DNA from: a bacterium
GTDB taxonomy: Bacteria; Actinomycetota; Acidimicrobiia; Spongiisociales; Spongiisociaceae
NCBI GenBank assembly: GCA_026710435.1
Contig: JAPOQZ010000166.1
Coordinates: 1-64,000 of the forward strand
Reading direction: 5' to 3'
DNA length: 64,000 bases
Position numbers and translations under genes: made by a program. The first letter of the stretch is position 1, and the number at the start of each line of letters is the position of its first letter. Below are positions 8,819 through 18,537 of this stretch, piece after piece. Below the pieces are notes generated by a model, which worked only from the letters and a program-made list of their open reading frames with translations, had not been told where the DNA came from and made no database searches.

Positions 8819-10228
8819 ATGCCGGAGGGCCATCAACCGGGAACGAATGGAGAATGGGATGAAACAGTCGGAGACTCCATCGACGTAGTCGAACCGGCGA
8901 CCGAGCAGGTCATAACCACGATTCCCGTCGCGGGTCTTGAGGAGACCGACCGGGCCGTCGCCAGGGCCAAGGAAGCCTTCGTGACATGGCGAAATGTCAC
9001 GGCGGGTGACCGCGCCACGGTGCTTCGGCGCATCGGCTCAGCCGTCGAGGAGACGGCTGTGTCGCTGGCGCGCCTGGAGTCCCGCAATGTAGGAAAGCCG
9101 ATCAGCGATGCCTTGGGCGAGATCGGCATGGTGGCGGCCACCTTCGCCTACTACGCGGGCTCCCCCGAACGCCTGACCGGAAAGACCATACCGGTCCCGG
9201 GCGGCGTCAACATGACCTTCAAAGAACCGATGGGCGTGGTCGGTTTGATCACGCCCTGGAACTTCCCCCTGGCCATCGCTTCCTGGGGGGTGGCGCCTGC
9301 CCTTGCCGCCGGCAACACGGTGGTGCTCAAGCCGGCGCAACTCACTCCGCTCACCGCCATCGAACTCGAGCGCATCGCTCTGGAAGCGGGCCTGCCGGAA
9401 GGGGTGTTCCAAGTGCTGGCCGGACCGGGCAGCACGGTCGGCGAGCGCCTCGTCGACCACCCGGATGTGGCCAAGATCGGCTTCACCGGCTCGACCGGCG
9501 TGGGCAAGCGGATCAGTGCCCGCGCTTCCGGGACCATCAAGCGCGTGACCCTCGAGCTGGGCGGCAAATCTGCCAACGTTGTCTTCGCCGACGCCGATCT
9601 CGAGCAGGCGGCCGCAGCCGCGCCCGGCGCAGTCTTCGGCAACGCCGGCCAGGATTGCTGCGCCCGCTCCCGGATCCTGGTGGAACGGACCGCGATGGAC
9701 CGCTTCCTCGAACTCCTGTCCTCCAACGTGGCCGCGATGCGGGTGGGCGACCCCATGGACGAGAGCACCGAGATGGGACCCCTGATCACCGCCGAGCACA
9801 GGGCCAAGGTGGCCTCCTTCCTCGATGACGAAACGACGGTGGTGGCCCGTGGCAGCGCCCCGGACGGGCCGGGGTTCTGGTTCGCACCCACAGTCGTGAC
9901 CCCGGACTCACCCGATGCCCGCGCGGTCACCGACGAGATCTTCGGGCCGATCGCCTGCGTGATGCCGTTCGAGGACGAGGATGAGGCGATCTCGATCGCC
10001 AACGACACGATCTACGGCCTGTCGGGTTCTATCTGGACGGAGAACGGCTCGAAGGCGCTGCGGGTCGCCAGGGCCCTGGAGGCGGGCACGTTGTCGGTGA
10101 ACTCCAACTGGTCGGTGCGGATCGCCACGCCTTACGGAGGATTCAAGCAATCCGGCATTGGCAGGGCCCTCGGCCCCGACGCCCTCGACTACTACACGGA
10201 ACTCAAGAACGTCTATATCGCTACGTGA
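8819..10228 (+). CDS. aldehyde dehydrogenase family protein
   Basis: TPWNFPLAIASWGVAPALAAGNTVVLKPAQLTP, GFTGSTGVGKRI, LELGGKSANVVFADADL, NAGQDCCARSRILV. Confidence 0.95.
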   Translation: MPEGHQPGTNGEWDETVGDSIDVVEPATEQVITTIPVAGLEETDRAVARAKEAFVTWRNVTAGDRATVLRRIGSAVEETAVSLARLESRNVGKPISDALGEIGMVAATFAYYAGSPERLTGKTIPVPGGVNMTFKEPMGVVGLITPWNFPLAIASWGVAPALAAGNTVVLKPAQLTPLTAIELERIALEAGLPEGVFQVLAGPGSTVGERLVDHPDVAKIGFTGSTGVGKRISARASGTIKRVTLELGGKSANVVFADADLEQAAAAAPGAVFGNAGQDCCARSRILVERTAMDRFLELLSSNVAAMRVGDPMDESTEMGPLITAEHRAKVASFLDDETTVVARGSAPDGPGFWFAPTVVTPDSPDARAVTDEIFGPIACVMPFEDEDEAISIANDTIYGLSGSIWTENGSKALRVARALEAGTLSVNSNWSVRIATPYGGFKQSGIGRALGPDALDYYTELKNVYIAT

Positions 10229-10350
10229 AGCGTGAATCGGCTTCCACCTACGCCGCGAACCGGGGTTCTGCAAACACCCACTTCGGCCTGAAGATGCTCG
10301 GCGGTATGTAGGTAGTATCCGGCGGGCTCTATCCGAATGGGAGCGTCGAC

Positions 10351-11694
10351 ATGACAGTCACTCTGGATGGCAGTCCATACAACCTTGAAGACACCGGTCG
10401 GTGGGTCTTCCACAAGGCCGACAAACTCCAAGAACAGGTGGACCTTCTGAGGGACCGAGGACAGCTCTCAGAGCAGACGCTACGCGCCTATTTCGGGGAT
10501 ACTCGATTCAGGCAGATTGCAGAGTCCAATGCGATCGAGGGCAGTACCTTGAGCATTGGCGAGACCGAACTGGCCGTGTCTAGGGGCATCACCATCACAG
10601 GGCACGACCCTGCCTACTCAAAGGACGCCATCAACCTTTCGAGAGCCTTGGAACGCATGGTCGAACTCGGCCAGAACGGTTCGCCGACCAATCTGGATCA
10701 GGTTAGGGAGTTGCATTCCCTGATTCTCGGGGATGGGCCGGGAGCAGGCCTGTTCAGGTCGCAGCCCGTCCGCATCGCCGGATCGCAACACCGCCCCCCC
10801 GCATCCTGGAACGAGGTCATGTCCGCTATGGAGGACTGGGAGGGCTGGTCGCGATCCAACGATGGCGGTCAGGCTCTTCTTCGAGCCATCGTGTTGAAAA
10901 CCTGGCTGACCCACATCCACCCGTTCTCTGACGGCAACGGCCGTACTTCTCGAGCAGTCATGAACCTGGAACTCATCAGGGCCGGACTTCCTAGCATCAT
11001 CATCCGGCGCAAGGACCGTCCCAGGTACTACGAGGCGCTGGCCGAGTCCGATCTCGGGGGTGACCTCGGACCCATTTCGGAGTTGATTCTCGACCGAGCC
11101 GAGGACGCATTGCGGGATTTGATGAGCAGCGCAACCACGCATGAGGGCTTCGACATGGCCAGAGCCAAGTTACTCAAGGCCCAAGAGCGGCAAGTTGCGA
11201 TATGGAATGACGCCGTACGCCTGCTGTTCCGGCTGGTAGACGATGACCTCGACAGCCTATTCGCCGGAGTCGGCGAGGTTACGACACGCCGCTACGACGA
11301 TGAGTTGTTGTTGGACGATTACGCAGCGCTGGTCAGAGATGACCCGGCGGGCAACTCCTGGCTCTATCGCATAGGCGTGCAGGTCCCCGTCCTCGGCGAT
11401 CGACGCTGGCTCGCATGGACCGGATACCGCAGCTACCAGATGAAACAATGGCAGGATATCGGCCCCGGACCCTCGATCTTCTGGTCCATCCCGCATCCCA
11501 CCGGCTATCGCCCCTGGATCCAGGCTCAGTCGAATTCGCCCGGAGTAGTAGAACTAACACTGCAACTACCCAACGTCGATCAGTGGATCGCTCAGCTTCC
11601 CGACGGCCGCATCGGGCGATTCAAGCCCAGCGAAATCGCCCTACGGATCGCGCAGGCCGTCGCCGATACGATGACCGACATCACGACTGCATAG
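10351..11694 (+). CDS. Fic/DOC family protein (putative AMPylase)
   Basis: Fic motif HIHPFSDGNGRTSR; N-terminal inhibitory-type motif ESNAIEGS. Confidence 0.93.
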   Translation: MTVTLDGSPYNLEDTGRWVFHKADKLQEQVDLLRDRGQLSEQTLRAYFGDTRFRQIAESNAIEGSTLSIGETELAVSRGITITGHDPAYSKDAINLSRALERMVELGQNGSPTNLDQVRELHSLILGDGPGAGLFRSQPVRIAGSQHRPPASWNEVMSAMEDWEGWSRSNDGGQALLRAIVLKTWLTHIHPFSDGNGRTSRAVMNLELIRAGLPSIIIRRKDRPRYYEALAESDLGGDLGPISELILDRAEDALRDLMSSATTHEGFDMARAKLLKAQERQVAIWNDAVRLLFRLVDDDLDSLFAGVGEVTTRRYDDELLLDDYAALVRDDPAGNSWLYRIGVQVPVLGDRRWLAWTGYRSYQMKQWQDIGPGPSIFWSIPHPTGYRPWIQAQSNSPGVVELTLQLPNVDQWIAQLPDGRIGRFKPSEIALRIAQAVADTMTDITTA

Positions 11695-13453
11695 ACCAGT
11701 CTGCGCTGCCATGCGACGATAGGCGTAGGAGTTCGGTGGCTTCGAGGTCAAGGCGGTAGTCCTCCGGGAGACGCACCAGTTGATCGTCGCTGCCCAAGTA
11801 CTCGACCACCACCCCGTAGTCCCGCCGGGCACCCTCGATGGATACGTATCCCTCGACCACGTCCCATAGGACGGCCTCGGGATCACGGGTGAACGGGTCG
11901 CCGTAGCCTCCCCCGCCAGGGAGGTTAAGTTGCACGCGGGTGTCGGGATCGAGAACCAGCAACCGCTTCGGCTCCCCCTCCCGGGCGCCGTCGATCCTGA
12001 ACTCGCCTGCCGCTCCGGACTCGCCGCCCAGCAACCCTTCGGGCGGGTAGGAGATGCGGTCGACCATCGCCGAGACGGTCCACGCCTCGTCCGTGCGACA
12101 GCTCATCTCCGTCCACTGGCCCAGGCCTCCCCTGAACCTGCCTGCTCCGCCGGAATCGGTGCGGAGTTCCCGGCGGAGCTGGACCATCGACGTGAGGGTC
12201 TCCACCGACTCGGCCGGGACCCCGGCCACCCCGCTCGGGAATCCGGTGGTATTGAGGCCGTCCTTGGATGCCCGGGCACCGGCGCCACCGCATTGGAAGA
12301 GGCTGAACGTGAAGCGGTCGGTCGCCTGCCGAGGCCTACCCCTCCAGATCGAGATCCAGATCGGGTCGGAGCCGGGCGCCATCAATTGCTCGGGCAGCGC
12401 GTCGGCCAGCGCCCCGAACACGACACCGGGTAGGAAGTGGCCGATGAGGTGCCGGGATGCCACCGCGGCCGGCTCGAGGCAGTTGAGTATCGACCCTGGA
12501 GGCGCCGACACATGAACGGGACGGAAGGCTCCGTCGTTGTGGGGAACGTCGGGACTGATCGCAGCCTTCATGGCGAACGATGCGTAGGCGTGGGTGTAGT
12601 TGAAGACGACGTTGATACCCCGGACACTCTCGGGTGAGGAGCCGGCGAAGTCGATGAAGATGTCCTCGTCGTCAATGGTCACCGTCGCCCTGATGAGTAT
12701 CGGGGTCTCGTCGAAACCGTCGCTCCACGTCTCATGCTGGTGGACACCGTTGGGAATCTCGCGGATGGCACTTCGCAGCGCCTCCTCGGATCGAGTGATG
12801 ATCTCGTACGACAGAGGATCGATGCTGTCAAGATCGAACTCGTCCATGAAGCCGAGCAAGGCCCGAGCTCCCACGTCATTGCAGGAGGTCTGGGCGTAGA
12901 GATCACCCACCGTCTCGTCAGGGGTCCGCACGTTGGCCCTGACGATCGAGATCAGGTCCCTGTTGATGACCCCCCGGTCGTACAGCTTCATGATCGGGAT
13001 GCGCAGACCCTCCTCGTACACCTCCCGGGCCTCGGCGGAGAGGATCCGTCCCCCGATGTCGGCCGCGTGGCAGGTGTTGGCGAAGTAGGCCACCTCGGCA
13101 CCGTTCTTGAACACAGGCGTCAGCACCGTTATGTCGTTTATCTGGCCAGCCGTCATCCAGGGGTCGTTGGTTATGAGGACGTCACCGGGCCGGAGCGTGC
13201 CGGGTGGGTACTCCTCGAGGAAGTGGCGGACCCCGGTGGCCATGGCGTTGATGTGGCCCGGGGTTCCTGTTACCGATTGCGCCATCATCCAGCCGTTGGT
13301 ATCGAAGACCCCGCATGCCAGATCCTGCGTCTCGCGCACGATGGTGCTGAAGGCCGTTCGCTGCAGGGCCACCTGCTGCTCGTTGACAACCGAGAGCACG
13401 CGACTCCAGAGCACCTCGATCAGAACCGGATCCAGCCTCGCTCCGATGGTCAT
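11681..13453 (-). CDS. hyuB: hydantoinase B / 5-oxoprolinase B-type subunit
   Basis: MTIGARLDPVLIEVLWSRVLSVVNEQQVALQRTAFSTIVRETQDLACGVFD; LNLPGGGGYGDPFTRDPEAV C-terminus. Confidence 0.93.
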   Translation of the reverse strand: MTIGARLDPVLIEVLWSRVLSVVNEQQVALQRTAFSTIVRETQDLACGVFDTNGWMMAQSVTGTPGHINAMATGVRHFLEEYPPGTLRPGDVLITNDPWMTAGQINDITVLTPVFKNGAEVAYFANTCHAADIGGRILSAEAREVYEEGLRIPIMKLYDRGVINRDLISIVRANVRTPDETVGDLYAQTSCNDVGARALLGFMDEFDLDSIDPLSYEIITRSEEALRSAIREIPNGVHQHETWSDGFDETPILIRATVTIDDEDIFIDFAGSSPESVRGINVVFNYTHAYASFAMKAAISPDVPHNDGAFRPVHVSAPPGSILNCLEPAAVASRHLIGHFLPGVVFGALADALPEQLMAPGSDPIWISIWRGRPRQATDRFTFSLFQCGGAGARASKDGLNTTGFPSGVAGVPAESVETLTSMVQLRRELRTDSGGAGRFRGGLGQWTEMSCRTDEAWTVSAMVDRISYPPEGLLGGESGAAGEFRIDGAREGEPKRLLVLDPDTRVQLNLPGGGGYGDPFTRDPEAVLWDVVEGYVSIEGARRDYGVVVEYLGSDDQLVRLPEDYRLDLEATELLRLSSHGSADWSMQS

Positions 13454-15564
13454 GCTCCCCCGCCAAGCTCAACGACGATGTTGAGCCCCTCGTCGACATG
13501 AACGCGACCGCCGGGCCCGATGATCGCTGTCGACTCCCGCTCCTCTATGATCGCCGGTCCCGCCATCGTCGAGCCGGGACCCAACCGGTACCGGTCGAAC
13601 ACGGGCGTCGAAACGAAACCCCCCGCCGAAGCGAAGTAGGCCGGACGCTCACCCTTCCGGGCAGCTGCCGCATCACCCTCTACGTCCCCCGTCCCGGTGC
13701 GGACCACCGACGGCCGGGGTCCCCGGCTCACCACCCTCCACGTGAGGGCTTCGAGACCGACCGGAGGTCCTTCCCGGCCGTAGAGGCTCTGGTAGACCCG
13801 ATCGAAGTCCGCGAATATCGTCCGGCGCTGCTCCGAGGTCAGGGTCCCGTCCGGTACCGGGACCCGGATCTCATGGCCTTGCCCGATGTAGCGGATGTCG
13901 GCACTCCTGGTGTGCTCGATCTCCTCGGGACCGGCGCCCGAATCGACCAGGAGTCCGGTTCCGAGCCGCTCCATCTCTTGGAATATGCCGTTGACCTCAC
14001 TCCAGTCCAGGTCGTCTAGCCGCCCGTAATGGGAACGGACGAAGTCGAACGCCAGCGGTGCCACGAGGAGCCCCATGGCACTGGTGACGCCGGCGCCGTA
14101 GGGCAGGACCAACTCGGTGCTGCCCAACAACTCGGCGACGCCGTAGCCGTGGACCGGGCCGGCCCCTCCGAAAGCGACCACCGGGAGGGCTCTCGGATTC
14201 TTCCCCCGCTCGACGACATGCACCCGGGCGGCGTTGGCCATCGCCTCGTTGACAACCTGGTGAACCCCCCAGGCCGCCTCCGGAACCGACATCCCCAACC
14301 GGTCCCCGATGCTCGCGGCGAGGGCAGCCTCTGATGCGGCCACATCCAGCTTCATCGCTCCGCCCAGGAAGTACTCGGGATCCAGATACCCGAGGACCAG
14401 GTCGGCGTCGGTGACGGTCGGGGACCGTCCGCCCGCCGCGTAGCAGACCGGTCCCGGATCAGCCCCGGCCGAGTCCGGCCCGACCTTGAGGAGTCCGAGG
14501 GAGTCGACCCTCGCGATGGAACCGCCGCCGGCACCGATCTCGATCATCTCGATTACCGGCACCCTCACCGGAAGGCCGGACCCCTTCTTGAAGCGGTAGC
14601 GGCGGTCCACTTCGAAGTCATGGGTGACCAGTGGCTCCCCCCCGTCGACCACGCTGAGTTTGGCGGTGGTGCCACCCATGTCGAATGAAAGCAGCGAGTC
14701 CCGGTCCATGGCATTGCCGACGGAGGCCGCAGCCAGAGCACCGGCGGCCGGGCCTGACTCGAGCAGACGGATCGGGAACTGGACACAGGTGTCGAGCGTC
14801 GCCAGTCCCCCGCTGGAGAGCATGATGAACAGTTGTCCCTCAAAACCCATGCTCTGCAACCGTTGCCGGAGCCCGAGGAGGTAGCGTTCGACCAGCGGCT
14901 GCACGTATACGTTGGCGACGGTCGTGGACGCCCTCTCGAACTCCCCGATCTCAGGGACCACTTCGGACGAGAGCGAAACCCTGAGCTCGGGCGCCACGGT
15001 TTCGACAACCGAGCGGGCTAGTGCTTCGGAGTCGGGATTGGTGAAAGAGTGCAGGAAGCAGACAGCCACCGCCTCCACACCGGCGCCAGCCAACTCCCGC
15101 GCGAGGCGTGTCAGGTGTTCCTCGTCGAGCTCGATGGCCACGGTCCCGTCAGCCAGCGTTCTCTCCGGGACCGCGAAGCGAAGATGCCGGGGCGCCAGGG
15201 GTCTCGGATGCTCCAGGTTCAGGTCGTAGAGCTCGTAGCGATGCTCGCGGCCGATCTCTATGGAATCCCGGAATCCTGAGGTGGTGATCAATGCCGTACG
15301 GGCCCCTTTGCGCTCGATGATGGCGTTGGTGACGAGCGTGGTTCCATGGACGAGGTGGCGGACGGAGGAGGCGCCGAGACCGGAACGATCAAGGGTCTGT
15401 CTCAAGACCTCCTCGACGGCCTGCGACGGGTCGGCCGTCGTTAGTACCTTGCCGATCTCTACACGACCCGACTGACCGATCATCATCAGATCGGTAAAAG
15501 TCCCTCCGATATCGACACCTACCCGCAATGCGTTGTCAGTCGATGCGACCATCCAATTCCTCAA
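13450..15564 (-). CDS. hyuA: hydantoinase A / 5-oxoprolinase A-type subunit
   Basis: LRVGVDIGGTFTDLMM, HGTTLVTNAIIERKGARTALITT, SFDMGGTTAKLSVV, FGGAGPVHGYGVAELLG; overlaps hyuB. Confidence 0.93.
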   Translation of the reverse strand: MRNWMVASTDNALRVGVDIGGTFTDLMMIGQSGRVEIGKVLTTADPSQAVEEVLRQTLDRSGLGASSVRHLVHGTTLVTNAIIERKGARTALITTSGFRDSIEIGREHRYELYDLNLEHPRPLAPRHLRFAVPERTLADGTVAIELDEEHLTRLARELAGAGVEAVAVCFLHSFTNPDSEALARSVVETVAPELRVSLSSEVVPEIGEFERASTTVANVYVQPLVERYLLGLRQRLQSMGFEGQLFIMLSSGGLATLDTCVQFPIRLLESGPAAGALAAASVGNAMDRDSLLSFDMGGTTAKLSVVDGGEPLVTHDFEVDRRYRFKKGSGLPVRVPVIEMIEIGAGGGSIARVDSLGLLKVGPDSAGADPGPVCYAAGGRSPTVTDADLVLGYLDPEYFLGGAMKLDVAASEAALAASIGDRLGMSVPEAAWGVHQVVNEAMANAARVHVVERGKNPRALPVVAFGGAGPVHGYGVAELLGSTELVLPYGAGVTSAMGLLVAPLAFDFVRSHYGRLDDLDWSEVNGIFQEMERLGTGLLVDSGAGPEEIEHTRSADIRYIGQGHEIRVPVPDGTLTSEQRRTIFADFDRVYQSLYGREGPPVGLEALTWRVVSRGPRPSVVRTGTGDVEGDAAAARKGERPAYFASAGGFVSTPVFDRYRLGPGSTMAGPAIIEERESTAIIGPGGRVHVDEGLNIVVELGGGA

Positions 15565-15769
15565 GGAGAAAACGTTCGGCGGGCGCCAGCATACGCAAGT
15601 TCGTCAAACGATGCGAGAGCCCGCAACCTCGGTTCCGGGTTCCGGGCTCTACTTAAACCTGAGATTCACTTGCCCCCTCGGTCTCTGGTGCATAAGATAC
15701 TGGCTAGGCTGCTCGACCGTACTTTGGCGGCCACTCGTGTATGTGCCGACTCAAGAGGAGGATTTGGCC

Positions 15770-17494
15770 GTGACCGAACTGATGGACCGGAGAAAGTTCC
15801 TCAAACGAAGTGGACTCATTATCGGGGTAGGCGCAGTTGCGCCGACCGTGCTGGCTGCTTGCGGAGACGACGAGCCCCCCGCGACCACCGCAGCACCCGC
15901 GACCACCGCAGCTCCCGCGACCACTGCCGCGGCAGCGACAGAGACCACGGCGGCGATGGAGGAGACCACAACCACCGCCATGATGGAAGAGGCTCCGGCA
16001 GAGTTCGAGAGCATCACACTCTCCCAGGTGGGAGGTTGGATATCGCTCGACAACAACCGGACCACCGGCGGCGCCCTCGCCTCGGGCCAGCACACCTTCG
16101 AGGGTCTGTTGATCAAGCTGCCTGATCGGTCACTGATTCCCGGCCTGGCGGCCGAGATGCCCCAGCAGGTCGATGCCACTACCTACAGCGTGAAGGTGCG
16201 GACGGACCGGACATTCACCGACGGCTCTCCGATCAAGGCCTCCGATATCGCGTACGGGTTCGACCGTCTGGCGCCGGAGAGGGAGTTGGGATCCCCCTTC
16301 ACGTCCTACATCTCCTTCATCGAATCGATTGAGGTCGTGGCCGACGACGAGCTCAGGATCAACCTCACCCAGCCGATGCCCGAGGACGTGCTGTTCCAGC
16401 GGATCTCCGGCATCAATGCCTATCCGGAGGCGGTAGTGGAGGCGATGGGTGGCATGGACTACTCGTTCCAGCCGATTCCTTCGTCGGGCTCGATGATGGT
16501 TGTGGGCCCCTTCGACACCGAGATCAATACGTTCAAGCGGTACGACGGATACGAGGGTCCCATGCCTTTGGCGGCCAAGGACATCACCTATCTGGTTATC
16601 CCGGAACTGTCGGGCCGGATCGCCCAGGCCGAGGCCGGCCAAGTCCAGATCCTGGACGGCGTGTCACCGCAGCTCTACCGGGCTATCCAGGACTCGCCGA
16701 ACCTCGAGTTGGGTGTTGCTCGCGAGACGACGTTCCTCGAGATGATCTTCTTCAACACCACCAAGCCTCCCTTCGACAACCAACTGGTGCGCCAAGCAGT
16801 CATGTACTCCATCGACGCTCCACAGTTGATCGAGATCGGCTTGGCCGGCGAAGGTCGGATCGCCCGCTCGCCGCTCCCTCCGGAGAGCGACCGGTTCAGG
16901 GAGCCGCAGATGCAGTACAACTTCGACCCCGAGAAGTCGAAGGAACTGCTGAGGGAAGCCGGTTACGACCCGGACAACGAGCCGTTGCAGTTCCAGCTCG
17001 GCGTTGTGGAGTGGGCATACGTCTACCCGCAGGCGCCCCTGCTGGCCCAGACGATGCAGACGGGCGGTTTCGACCCGTTGCTGCTTGTCGACTCGATCGA
17101 CGCCCGCTGGGTGTCCGACATCATGCGGCCCGAGGACGGTGGTCCAGCGCGGTATGACGCCTGGGTGGCCACCATCGGTTTCGAGGTGTTCACCTACGAC
17201 CCGGACAACCTCTTCCGTGGCTGGTGGGGCGGCTGGGCCGAGAACGCCAGCTTCGCCACAGAAAACGTGCCGTCGAAGCTCAACCAACTGCTCGACCAGG
17301 CGCTGGAGGAACCGGACTTCGACAAGCAGAACGATCTGTACGCCGAGGCCAACGAGATACTCGTCACCGAGGCCGGTGCTGTGCCGATCCTGTTCCAGCC
17401 GATAGCCCACGCCTGGCACAAGTCCGTGGCCGGTTACCAGATGCCACAGACGCTGGGCATGACGCTGTTCGGCGTACATCCGTCCGGCATGTAG
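15770..17494 (+). CDS. family 5 oligopeptide-type ABC transporter substrate-binding lipoprotein
   Basis: GTG start after AGGAGG-like RBS; twin-arginine-like MDRRKFLKRSG and lipobox LAAC; Thr/Ala linker; ORF track start 15533 overlaps hyuA and is unlikely. Confidence 0.88.
   Translation: MTELMDRRKFLKRSGLIIGVGAVAPTVLAACGDDEPPATTAAPATTAAPATTAAAATETTAAMEETTTTAMMEEAPAEFESITLSQVGGWISLDNNRTTGGALASGQHTFEGLLIKLPDRSLIPGLAAEMPQQVDATTYSVKVRTDRTFTDGSPIKASDIAYGFDRLAPERELGSPFTSYISFIESIEVVADDELRINLTQPMPEDVLFQRISGINAYPEAVVEAMGGMDYSFQPIPSSGSMMVVGPFDTEINTFKRYDGYEGPMPLAAKDITYLVIPELSGRIAQAEAGQVQILDGVSPQLYRAIQDSPNLELGVARETTFLEMIFFNTTKPPFDNQLVRQAVMYSIDAPQLIEIGLAGEGRIARSPLPPESDRFREPQMQYNFDPEKSKELLREAGYDPDNEPLQFQLGVVEWAYVYPQAPLLAQTMQTGGFDPLLLVDSIDARWVSDIMRPEDGGPARYDAWVATIGFEVFTYDPDNLFRGWWGGWAENASFATENVPSKLNQLLDQALEEPDFDKQNDLYAEANEILVTEAGAVPILFQPIAHAWHKSVAGYQMPQTLGMTLFGVHPSGM
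15881..15934 (+). repeat. three in-frame 18-bp tandem repeats encoding ATTAAP-type linker
   Basis: GCGACCACCGCAGCACCC / GCGACCACCGCAGCTCCC / GCGACCACTGCCGCGGCA. Confidence 0.8.
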
Positions 17495-17567
17495 CCGGCC
17501 GGATCGGCAGATCAAGAAGCAACCGAGCCAATATCTGGTTGGTACCGGTAGGGGCCGGTAGGGCCTG

Positions 17568-18536
17568 ATGGGAGCGGTGGGCAGGCTGGTCCTGCAACGT
17601 CTCCTCCAATCCCTACCGGTCATCATCGGCATCACGTTCTATGTGTTCGTGATGCTTGAGTTCTCTCCGGTCGACGCCCGCTACGCGGGTTTAGGGCTGT
17701 ACGCCAGCGACGAGGCGCGAGAGCAACTCGCCGAGGAGTTCGGGCTCAACGATCCGGTCCTTATCCGCTACGGGCGGTACCTGGGAGACCTTGCCAGCGG
17801 CGACTTCGGGTTGAGCGTCTATGGCGACCGGCCCGTCTTGGCCATCCTCGGGGAGGGCATCGGGATCTCGCTATCGGTTGCGGGGATATCGCTGTTCCTC
17901 GCGACTCTGATCGCTTTCGTGCTGGGGGTGAGCTCCGCGTATTTCGCGGGCAGTTGGTGGGACTCCTCGATCAGGGCGGTAACGTTGGGGGTACTCTCGA
18001 TGCCGATCTTCTGGCTGGCTCTGCTACTGATCCTGACCTTCTCCCTAGCGAACCCCATAGGGTTCACGTGGTTCCCCGCCGGAAGTTGGGTACCCTTCGG
18101 CGAGGACAAGATCGGATGGCTGAGGTCGATTACCCTCCCCTCATTGTCGATAGCCCTTCCCGTAGGCGGATTCCTGACCCGCGTGGTGCGTTCTTCGGTG
18201 CTGGACGAGTTGGAGAAGGATTACGTACGTACGGCGCGCGGGATCGGACTGCGGGAACGGGTGATCGTCCGCAAGAACGTGCTCCGCAACGCCCTGGTGG
18301 CACCGTTGACCGTGCTCGGATTGCAGGCCGGCTATATCCTCGGAGGCGTGGTGCTGGTCGAGAGGGTCTTCAACCTCCGCGGCCTGGGCTGGAAGATGAT
18401 CGATTCCGCCACAACCGGCGACTTCAACATCGTCACCGGGATCGCGATGGTCGGCGCGTTGATGTTCGTCCTCTCCAACCTGGCCGCCGACGTGGCGTTC
18501 CTGATCTTCAAACCGAGCGCCCGCGAGAATTCGTAA
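17568..18536 (+). CDS. ABC transporter permease (DppB/OppB-like)
   Basis: LQRLLQSLPVIIGITFYVFVML; DYVRTARGIGLRERVIVRKNVLRNALVAPLTVLGLQAGYILGG. Confidence 0.92.
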   Translation: MGAVGRLVLQRLLQSLPVIIGITFYVFVMLEFSPVDARYAGLGLYASDEAREQLAEEFGLNDPVLIRYGRYLGDLASGDFGLSVYGDRPVLAILGEGIGISLSVAGISLFLATLIAFVLGVSSAYFAGSWWDSSIRAVTLGVLSMPIFWLALLLILTFSLANPIGFTWFPAGSWVPFGEDKIGWLRSITLPSLSIALPVGGFLTRVVRSSVLDELEKDYVRTARGIGLRERVIVRKNVLRNALVAPLTVLGLQAGYILGGVVLVERVFNLRGLGWKMIDSATTGDFNIVTGIAMVGALMFVLSNLAADVAFLIFKPSARENS

Positions 18537-18537
18537 C

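Noticed and set aside
12734-13501. 255-aa plus-strand ORF opposite hyuB
   Set aside because: Antisense to a clear hydantoinase B gene; no domain motifs.
16664-17635. 323-aa minus-strand ORF opposite the substrate-binding protein
   Set aside because: Antisense shadow ORF; the plus strand has a recognisable binding-protein sequence.
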